DNA of 64,000 nt from a sulfur-oxidizing endosymbiont of Gigantopelta aegis (GTDB lineage Bacteria > Pseudomonadota > Gammaproteobacteria > GRL18). The position numbers and the translations under genes are program-made. Shown here piece after piece: positions 58,203 to 64,000 of this stretch; positions within the stretch are counted from its first letter, which is position 1; every line of letters begins with the position of its first letter. The notes below the pieces were generated by a model. It was not told the DNA's origin and searched no databases. It was given only the letters and a program-made list of their open reading frames with translations. The DNA is taken from contig NZ_JAEHGE010000001.1 in NCBI RefSeq assembly GCF_016097415.1, positions 3,476,857-3,540,856 of the forward strand, read 5' to 3'.

Positions 58203-59585
58203 GTGAGCCAGACTGACTTTTCATCACTTAAATTACAGCCGGAATTGCTAAAAAACCTGAGTACTTTGGGCTATCAACAGATGACGCCAATACAGCAGCA
58301 GAGTCTGCCGCCTATTTTAAAAGGCCAGGATGTGATTGCTCAGGGGCAGACGGGATCAGGAAAAACAGCAGCCTTTGGTCTGGGTTTGCTGGAAAAGCTC
58401 AATGTGAAGCGTTTTCGTATCCAGTCTCTGGTACTTTGTCCTACTCGCGAGCTGGCGGATCAAGTGGCTAAGGAAATTCGTCGCTTAGGACGCGGTATTC
58501 ATAATATTAAAGTCTTGACCTTATGCGGCGGTTCAGCCTTTGGTCCACAAGTGGGATCTTTGGAGCACGGTGCGCATATTATTGTCGGTACGCCTGGGCG
58601 TATTGAAGATCACCTCGGCAAAGGAAACCTAGACCTATCCAATGTTAACTTACTGGTATTGGATGAAGCCGATCGCATGCTGGAAATGGGCTTTCAAGCA
58701 GCGCTAGATAATATTATTGAAAGAATTAGCCCTGAGCGTCAAACCCTGATGTTCAGTGCCACCTTTGCCGAACAAATTAAATCGGTTGCCAAGCGCATTA
58801 TGAAACAACCGGTTATGGTACAGGTTGAATCCAGCCATGACAATTCCACAATCCAACAGCATTTATTCAAAGCCAATGATAATGCTCATCGACTCACGGT
58901 ACTGCGCTTGTTGTTACAGCAATATCAGCCTGAATCCGCAGTGGTATTTTGCAATACAAAAATTGAAACACAGGAAGTTGCCGATGAACTCAGTCGCTAT
59001 GGTTTTAGCGTCATGGCCTTGCATGGTGATTTAGAACAGCGTGATCGTGACCAGACGCTAGTACGCTTTGTTAATAAAAGCATTTCAGTTTTGGTGGCAA
59101 CGGATGTTGCGGCTAGGGGCCTGGATATTGAGTCATTGGATGCGGTGATTAATTACCAAATCGCACGCGATCTGGAAGTCCACGTACATCGTATTGGACG
59201 CACTGGACGGGCGGGCAATAAAGGGCTGGCTTTGACCATTATTACCGAAAAAGAAAGCTTTAAATTGGCTAAATTGGAAGATTTTCTGGAGCAACGCATT
59301 GATGCCGAAAAACTACCACCGATTAACCTATTGGATAAGCCGACATATCAGCCGCAAATGGCCACGCTACAAATTGATGGCGGCAAAAAGCAGAAGTTAA
59401 GACCCGGTGATATATTGGGTGCATTAACAGGACAGGATGGCATTACTGGTAAGCAAGTGGGTAAAATTCAGTTGTTTCCTAATAAAGCCTATGTCGCAGT
59501 CAATCGAGAAGTCGCTCAGTATGCATTGAGAAAAATAACGGAAGGTCAGTTAAAAGGACGTAATTTTCGCGCGAGAATTATCTGA
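58203..59585 (+). CDS. dbpA: ATP-dependent RNA helicase DbpA
   Basis: 460 residues starting with GTG 58203. DEAD-box motifs in order: GYQQMTPIQQQSLPPIL (Q motif), AQGQTGSGKTAA (I), PTRELADQ (Ia), VGTPGRIEDHL (Ib), VLDEADRML (II), FSATF (III), VFCNTK (IV), VATDVAARGLDIE (V), HRIGRTGRAG (VI). The C-terminal DbpA RNA-binding domain follows (RPGDILGALTGQDGITGKQV to NFRARII). DbpA unwinds near 23S rRNA helix 92 in 50S assembly. The specific C-terminal domain supports the DbpA name over other DEAD proteins. Confidence 0.94.
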   Translation: MSQTDFSSLKLQPELLKNLSTLGYQQMTPIQQQSLPPILKGQDVIAQGQTGSGKTAAFGLGLLEKLNVKRFRIQSLVLCPTRELADQVAKEIRRLGRGIHNIKVLTLCGGSAFGPQVGSLEHGAHIIVGTPGRIEDHLGKGNLDLSNVNLLVLDEADRMLEMGFQAALDNIIERISPERQTLMFSATFAEQIKSVAKRIMKQPVMVQVESSHDNSTIQQHLFKANDNAHRLTVLRLLLQQYQPESAVVFCNTKIETQEVADELSRYGFSVMALHGDLEQRDRDQTLVRFVNKSISVLVATDVAARGLDIESLDAVINYQIARDLEVHVHRIGRTGRAGNKGLALTIITEKESFKLAKLEDFLEQRIDAEKLPPINLLDKPTYQPQMATLQIDGGKKQKLRPGDILGALTGQDGITGKQVGKIQLFPNKAYVAVNREVAQYALRKITEGQLKGRNFRARII

Positions 59586-59653
59586 GCCATATATATTTTC
59601 AAAACACTCATTAGCGACACCTTATTAGCCCTTTATAACATGACACAAAACAG

Positions 59654-60523
59654 ATGAATGATAAAACGATAGTAACTCACAACGGTAATTTTCATGCCGA
59701 TGATGTTTTCAGTATTGCTGCACTTAAGCGCATATTCCCTTCTTTTGAGCTTATTCGCACCCGTGACTTAGAACTTATTGCCAAGGCCGATATTGTGCTT
59801 GATGTTGGCGGTGAATATGACCCGGATGCAGACCGTTTTGATCATCATCAACGGGGTGGGGCAGGTGAGCGAGAAAATGGTATTCCTTATTCCTCGTTTG
59901 GTCTGATTTGGCAGAAATATGGCTTAGAAATATGCCAGGGAAAGCAAGACGTAGCCAATGCTGTGGATGCTGGTCTGGTATCCACAATTGATGCCATCGA
60001 TTGCGGTCATGTTGAAGGGGTTGTTAAAGGTATTAGCCTTAGTCAAACCATTTCAATGTTTAACCCGACTTGGCAAGAAGATAGCCACTTTGATGAATGT
60101 TTTGATGAAGCGGTCGATTTTGCAGTGCGTGTTTTAAGCCGCTTCATTGCCTCGGCTAGCGGCGGTATTAGTGCAAAAGAAATTGTGGCTAAAGCGATTG
60201 ATAATGCCGACGATCCAAGGGTGATCGTATTAGAAAAATATACCCCGTGGAAAAGAACGGTTCACGCTTTGTCTGAAGAGGCTTTATATATGATTTACCC
60301 ATCTCAGACCGGCCAATGGAGAATTCAAACAGTACCGGTTGAACCTGGTTCATTCGAAGACCGAAAGTCGCTGCCTAAAGCATGGGCAGGCTTATCTGAT
60401 AAAGACTTTAAAGAAGTGACTGGAATTGATGATGCTATGTTTTGTCATAATGGTTTATTTATTGCGGGTGCAGAATCTTTTGCAAGCACTATGAAAATGG
60501 CAGCGATCGCACTGAAAGAATAA
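59654..60523 (+). CDS. MYG1-family protein (DHH-like metal-dependent hydrolase)
   Basis: 289 residues. The N-terminus VTHNGNFHADDVFSIAALKR, then ADIVLDVGGEYDPDADRFDH HQRGG, carries the metal-binding Asp/His set (HADD, DVGG, FDHHQ) of the MYG1/UPF0160 family. The eukaryotic members act as 3'-5' RNA exonucleases; bacterial function is unproven. Stand-alone gene after dbpA, perhaps with an RNA-related role. The stop codon forms part of a 13-base direct repeat (see 60518-60734). Confidence 0.88.
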   Translation: MNDKTIVTHNGNFHADDVFSIAALKRIFPSFELIRTRDLELIAKADIVLDVGGEYDPDADRFDHHQRGGAGERENGIPYSSFGLIWQKYGLEICQGKQDVANAVDAGLVSTIDAIDCGHVEGVVKGISLSQTISMFNPTWQEDSHFDECFDEAVDFAVRVLSRFIASASGGISAKEIVAKAIDNADDPRVIVLEKYTPWKRTVHALSEEALYMIYPSQTGQWRIQTVPVEPGSFEDRKSLPKAWAGLSDKDFKEVTGIDDAMFCHNGLFIAGAESFASTMKMAAIALKE

Positions 60524-60734
60524 TCAATGCACTATCAAAAACAAAAATCTAATCGGCACAGATCAAACCTTGTTTACACCTCAGATGTAGGATGTGGTGA
60601 GGAACGAACCGCATCAATGGCTTTAAATTTACGTCTTTGATGCGCTTCGTTATACTCACCACATCCTACCAATGTAAAGATAAATTGGCTTATTTGATCT
60701 ATCCCATCTAATCATTTAAATGAATAATCAATGC
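60518..60734. repeat. Palindromic element flanked by a 13-bp direct repeat
   Basis: A palindrome from gtaggatgtggtgagg (60587) to ctcaccacatcctac (60669), with inner arms aaccgcatc and gatgcgctt, is enclosed in about 190 bp bounded by the direct repeat gaataatcaatgc at 60518-60530 and 60722-60734. The first repeat includes the MYG1 stop. The layout fits insertion of a small non-autonomous element. Confidence 0.6.
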
Positions 60735-60778
60735 TGACGCCCATTATTTGAAATTCAATTCATGCATTGGTTCGCATA

Positions 60779-60848
60779 ATCCTAGAAACCTCAGTGAACC
60801 TCCAGCACTTTGATCGCTCGCAGTAGATTCAACTGAGGTTTCTAGGAT
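60779..60848. terminator. Long perfect inverted repeat after the AhpD-like gene
   Basis: ATCCTAGAAACCTCAGT (60779-60795) and ACTGAGGTTTCTAGGAT (60832-60848) are perfect 17-base arms with a 36-base loop, 26 bases downstream of the stop of the minus-strand gene at 60874. No T run. Either a transcription end or another small repeat element. Confidence 0.5.
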
Positions 60849-60873
60849 AATGGATGTCTGAGCTGTTACCCGT

Positions 60874-61422
60874 TTAGGCAAAAGCTCCCTGTTGCTCCAC
60901 TTTAAAAGTACGCAACACATATGTAAATGCATTGTTGCTGGAAGCGATTGCCACCACATCAAAAATATCCCGCTCACTAAAGCCCTGATTTTTGGCTTGT
61001 TGAATATCATCGGCACTGATACCTTCAGGGCAGCTAATTGCTGATAAAGCCAGTTTTAATAGCACTTTTTCAGCATCATTAATGGGAGCATCATCTGTAT
61101 TGGCTCTGGCACTTCTCAGTTGTTCCGATGTGATCCCTTGGTTCATCAAAATTGCCGCATTAAAATCAATGCAAAAATGACAATTTGCTTTGGATGACAC
61201 CAGATAGCGGATCATGGCAAGTAAGGTTTGGCTAAGATGTTCATGAGCCATAAAATAACCAACATTGCCCATAAAGGCCTCTAATAATGGTGGACTGATA
61301 CTATACAAACGTAGGCCATCAGGAATAAATCCCATATGCTCCTGTACACTATTAAATATTGCATCAACACGAGATTTATCTTCACTGGATACGGTTGGAG
61401 TAATTAAAACTGAGTGATTCAT
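60874..61422 (-). CDS. Carboxymuconolactone decarboxylase family protein (AhpD-like)
   Basis: 182 residues. The AhpD-type active site is present as LVSSKANCHFCIDFNAA, a CxxC pair followed by the conserved region, and ENEGF-like SERDIFDVVAIASSNNAF TYVLR. Such proteins are thiol peroxidases or alkylhydroperoxidase partners; here the N-terminal part (VDAIFNSVQEHMGFIPDGL) is of the peroxidase-related type. The promoter region holds the same palindrome as that of the tetR gene 125 bases upstream, so the TetR protein probably controls it. Confidence 0.82.
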   Translation of the reverse strand: MNHSVLITPTVSSEDKSRVDAIFNSVQEHMGFIPDGLRLYSISPPLLEAFMGNVGYFMAHEHLSQTLLAMIRYLVSSKANCHFCIDFNAAILMNQGITSEQLRSARANTDDAPINDAEKVLLKLALSAISCPEGISADDIQQAKNQGFSERDIFDVVAIASSNNAFTYVLRTFKVEQQGAFA

Positions 61423-61443
61423 AATAATTTCCTTTTATAATAT

Positions 61444-61461
61444 ACAGACCGGTCAGTCTGT
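61444..61461. promoter_or_regulatory. TetR operator upstream of the AhpD-like gene
   Basis: acagaccggtcagtctgt, a near-palindrome (ACAGAC and GTCTGT arms), lies 22 bases upstream of the AhpD-like start. The identical 18-mer stands before tetR at 62189. Two exact copies in front of the regulator and its neighbour make it the likely binding site. Confidence 0.75.
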
Positions 61462-61546
61462 TGTTTGAGCTAAAAAAATAGCTTGTCTGAGTAAGCTATA
61501 GTTGTTTTCACCCGATAATTCAGACGGGTATTAACAAGTGCCAGGC

Positions 61547-62152
61547 CTAAGTGTGGCCTAGGTAGCGCTTGATAAAATGAATGCTTTTATCAAAATTGTC
61601 AGGCTGCTGGTTGGCCTTGTCAAGTAGAATTGCACCTTCTACTTGACCGAGAATAATATGGCTCAATTGCTCTGCATCTTCTTGTGGATCAATGTCACCT
61701 TCGTTTATAGCCTCTTGTATTATTGATTTAATTAGGCTGAGATACTGGTTAAAAATAAATTTGACCTTATCGCGGATACTCTGACTCATGGTGCTGAGTT
61801 CTAAAGTAAAGTTACCAAAATAACAACCACAAACAAAGCCTTCTGCAAATTGTTTCTTTTGGCGATTAGACATAAATTTAAGTAACTTAAATAATTTATC
61901 TATTGCCTTATTGCTATGCATTAGCACCTGTTCTTTAAATTCTTTGCTAACCAGCTCAAATTGCCAGTCCAAAGTGGCAACGGCTAATTCCTCTTTACTT
62001 TTAAAATGGTAATAAAAATTACCTTTAGTGATGCCGGCAGTTGTAATCACTTTATCAAGACCCGTAGCATTATAACCCTGAAGATAAAATAGCTCTGTGG
62101 CGGCGGTTAAAATGCGTTGCCGTGTGGCTAATGCTTTTTCAGATAACGCCAT
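61547..62152 (-). CDS. TetR/AcrR-family transcriptional regulator
   Basis: 201 residues. The N-terminal helix-turn-helix is typical: RQRILTAATELFYLQGYNAT with TTAGITKGNFYYHFKSKEEL. The C-terminal ligand domain (about 70-195) contains GCYFGNFTLELSTMSQSIRD, as in regulators of the NemR/YxaF-like branch that sense reactive electrophiles. It ends 125 bases before the AhpD-like gene on the same strand. Its own promoter has the operator at 62189-62206, implying autorepression. Confidence 0.88.
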   Translation of the reverse strand: MALSEKALATRQRILTAATELFYLQGYNATGLDKVITTAGITKGNFYYHFKSKEELAVATLDWQFELVSKEFKEQVLMHSNKAIDKLFKLLKFMSNRQKKQFAEGFVCGCYFGNFTLELSTMSQSIRDKVKFIFNQYLSLIKSIIQEAINEGDIDPQEDAEQLSHIILGQVEGAILLDKANQQPDNFDKSIHFIKRYLGHT

Positions 62153-62188
62153 TTTATGTCCATTACAATTATATTTTCAGAAAATAAA

Positions 62189-62206
62189 ACAGACCGGTCA
62201 GTCTGT
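62189..62206. promoter_or_regulatory. TetR operator upstream of its own gene
   Basis: acagaccggtcagtctgt, 37 bases upstream of the tetR start, identical to 61444-61461. Its position fits autoregulation. Confidence 0.75.
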
Positions 62207-62303
62207 ATTTAGCTTTAGTATAGATAATTCTAAAGATTTGTCAAATTTTTTATGAGAAATTCTAAACAGCTTTTGTTCTTTCTGAAAGGTAATCGCCGCG
62301 CGA

Positions 62304-64000
62304 CTAAATTTTGAATGCCCCTACCAGCGTATTCAATTTATCCGCAATCTCATTGAGACTCTTCAAGGCATTAGAAACATCCTGAGTACCTTTAGCGGTG
62401 TTTTCTGAAATATCTATGATGTTATCCATATTATCATTAATCTCACTACTGGTTTTACTTTGGTTCATTGAGGCATCGGCGATGTATAAATTCATTTCTT
62501 TAATGGTGACGACGGCATCAACAATAGAGCCTAAGGTGTCGTTGGCTTCTTTGGCATGACCAACGGTTTTAACGGCCTGTTGCTGACTGTCTTGCATGGC
62601 TTCAACCGCTAGAGTTGAGGCATTTTGCAATTTCTCAATTGTTGCTTGAATTTCCTGAGTTGATTCCTGTGTCTTACTTGCCAACATCCGCACTTCATCA
62701 GCAACGACGGCAAAGCCCCGGCCTTGCTCACCGGTTCTGGCGGCTTCAATTGCGGCATTCAGAGCCAATAAGTTCGTTTGTTCAGCAATGCTCTTAATCA
62801 CTTCTGCGACCGAACTGATACTTTCAACATCCTGACCCAATTTATTGATCACGCCAGTTGCGCGTTCAACACCCTGAGCTAAATGTTCGATAGAATGAAT
62901 GGTTTGACCAACAATTTCTTGTCCTTGTTTAGCAGAGGTGTCAGCTTGTTGCGCAGAATCAGAAGCCGATTGAGTTTTGCCTTCCATTTCTTTAGAAGTA
63001 TTGAGCATCGCAGTCATTGCGTGGCCAACTTTGTCGGTCTCAATGCGTTGTTTTTCAACGCCCTTGCTATTGCTGTCCATGATATGAGCCATTTGTGAGG
63101 TTTCATTGACTAAACTGGTGACAGCTTCACTCACGTCAGTAATAGCGGAGTGAATTTTATGTACAAAGAGATTAAAGCTTTCGCTCATACAAGAAATTTC
63201 ATCCTTGCCGGAAACAGCTAACTGCTGAGTGAGATCGCCTTCGCCTTCAGCAATATCTTTCAGTGCATCAGTGACATTACGTAGGGGTCTATTGATGGAA
63301 ATTAAAATAAACACAGCGACCAGTGAAACAAAAACGACTCCAACTAGGGTAATAATCATGATAAAGGTATTAATTTCTGCTGCATTTTGCAGTAATTTGT
63401 CACCAGTGTCCGATGTTTTACGGTTGAGTTTTGTTTGCAGGTCACCCAATTGCTTGTCAATTTTTGCTACCAAAGGGGCAATCTCGGCACGAATTAAGTA
63501 ACGATCCTGATAGGATTTTTCACTTTCATGAATAACATAGAGTTTTTCTAATTGGGTATGATAATTTTTGATTAAGGGGGTAAGTTCAACGATAGCCTCT
63601 TCCTGCTCAAAGGTTAAGACATCTTCAAGTCCATTTAATTTCTCTAAGCCTGAATCAATTTGTTTTAAATAAAGTCGTGAATTTTCTTTATTTGATGCGG
63701 CTTTGAAGGCTACAAAAGCACGTAAATCAGAAACCACTCGGATAAAGGAATAACGCATATCATACAAGGTTTTTTTCATATCCTTTCTATTGCCATACTC
63801 GTCTTCTTCTTCGTTTTCTGAGTCAATCATTTGCGCTAGGAGCTCTAAGACTTTGCGCGCCATAGGATTAACTGAATCATTGGCTAATTTTAATGCCGGG
63901 ATATTTTTGTCTGGATTTTCCGTGATTGCAATAATTTCATCTTTATAGGCTTCGAATTTCTCCAGATTAATTTTGACCTCATCAACCGCTTTTTTGTATT
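62304..64000 (-). CDS. Methyl-accepting chemotaxis protein, incomplete at the window edge
   Basis: The frame is open from 64000 down to 62304, at least 565 residues; the start lies beyond the window. Visible are part of a helical periplasmic sensor domain, one membrane helix ([20 protein letters not shown]), a HAMP domain ([20 protein letters not shown]) and the signalling domain with hairpin tip [20 protein letters not shown] and [15 protein letters not shown]. It relays chemical cues to CheA/CheW. The ligand is unknown; the sensor is four-helix-bundle-like. No C-terminal CheR pentapeptide. Confidence 0.9.
   Translation of the reverse strand, partial: YKKAVDEVKINLEKFEAYKDEIIAITENPDKNIPALKLANDSVNPMARKVLELLAQMIDSENEEEDEYGNRKDMKKTLYDMRYSFIRVVSDLRAFVAFKAASNKENSRLYLKQIDSGLEKLNGLEDVLTFEQEEAIVELTPLIKNYHTQLEKLYVIHESEKSYQDRYLIRAEIAPLVAKIDKQLGDLQTKLNRKTSDTGDKLLQNAAEINTFIMIITLVGVVFVSLVAVFILISINRPLRNVTDALKDIAEGEGDLTQQLAVSGKDEISCMSESFNLFVHKIHSAITDVSEAVTSLVNETSQMAHIMDSNSKGVEKQRIETDKVGHAMTAMLNTSKEMEGKTQSASDSAQQADTSAKQGQEIVGQTIHSIEHLAQGVERATGVINKLGQDVESISSVAEVIKSIAEQTNLLALNAAIEAARTGEQGRGFAVVADEVRMLASKTQESTQEIQATIEKLQNASTLAVEAMQDSQQQAVKTVGHAKEANDTLGSIVDAVVTIKEMNLYIADASMNQSKTSSEINDNMDNIIDISENTAKGTQDVSNALKSLNEIADKLNTLVGAFKI

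Noticed and set aside
60744-61016. A 90-residue frame overlapping the AhpD-like gene and the inverted repeat
   Set aside because: It is the alternative frame of the AhpD-like 3' end and runs into a non-coding hairpin.
1-64000. CRISPR array, tRNA, rRNA, replication origin or prophage
   Set aside because: No regularly spaced repeats, no cloverleaf or rRNA stretches, no DnaA-box cluster and no phage structural genes were seen. Short tRNAs could be missed by eye.

Overview
The window is an AT-rich stretch of a gammaproteobacterial chromosome. The evidence is a homodimeric-type aceE-aceF-lpd operon, MetR, DbpA, a NorM-like MATE pump, an OprO/OprP-type porin and an Mrp antiporter. The order cannot be fixed by eye. 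The stress on sodium, phosphate and anion transport would suit a marine or saline Gammaproteobacterium, but that is inference.

Layout. 1-7.5 kb: an FKBP gene split by an IS1595 copy, a GDSL hydrolase, a PLD-family enzyme, a glycosyltransferase, metR and a MATE pump, nearly all broken by one-base changes. 7.6-13.7 kb: the pyruvate dehydrogenase operon, also with several frameshifts. 13.9-15.3 kb: a patatin-like lipoprotein. 15.4-23.9 kb: a mobile-element graveyard. A DUF4338 (DruA-like) plus DDE-transposase element is interrupted by an IS1380-family and an IS5-family element. It is followed by a second, decayed DDE transposase and two IS1595 copies in tandem. 24.0-28.3 kb: an RND efflux adaptor and pump. 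28.4-36.1 kb: DUF1538 membrane protein, two PII-like proteins, DUF3124, PsiE-like, P2A ATPase and UspA. 36.1-47.1 kb: Na/Pi cotransporter, a two-TM orphan, two cytoplasmic CYTH-like proteins, an SLC13 carrier, a phosphate-selective-type porin, an exported CYTH-like protein and a second SLC13/RCK carrier. 47.3-49.1 kb: gdhA and a GrlR-like protein. 49.4-56.7 kb: a nine-gene Mrp-type cation/proton antiporter operon. 56.8-64 kb: a solute-binding protein, IS3 orfA remnant, dbpA, MYG1, an AhpD-like gene with its TetR regulator, and an incomplete chemotaxis receptor.

How it fits together. The 28-57 kb block reads as an ion, phosphate and pH homeostasis island. It has outer-membrane entry (OprO/P-like), inner-membrane carriers (Na/Pi, two SLC13, P2A ATPase, DUF1538), possible small-molecule sensing by PII-like proteins, up to three CYTH/triphosphate-tunnel-like proteins and a large Mrp complex that would set the Na+/H+ gradients. 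The CYTH cluster and the DUF1538-PII-PII operon are the best candidates for an undescribed system.

Quality note. Single-base homopolymer indels crowd into about 1-22 kb and are almost absent from 24-64 kb (two cases seen). IS1595 copies 1 and 3, both 1041 bp, appear to differ only in homopolymer lengths, so many of these frameshifts may be sequence errors rather than gene decay.
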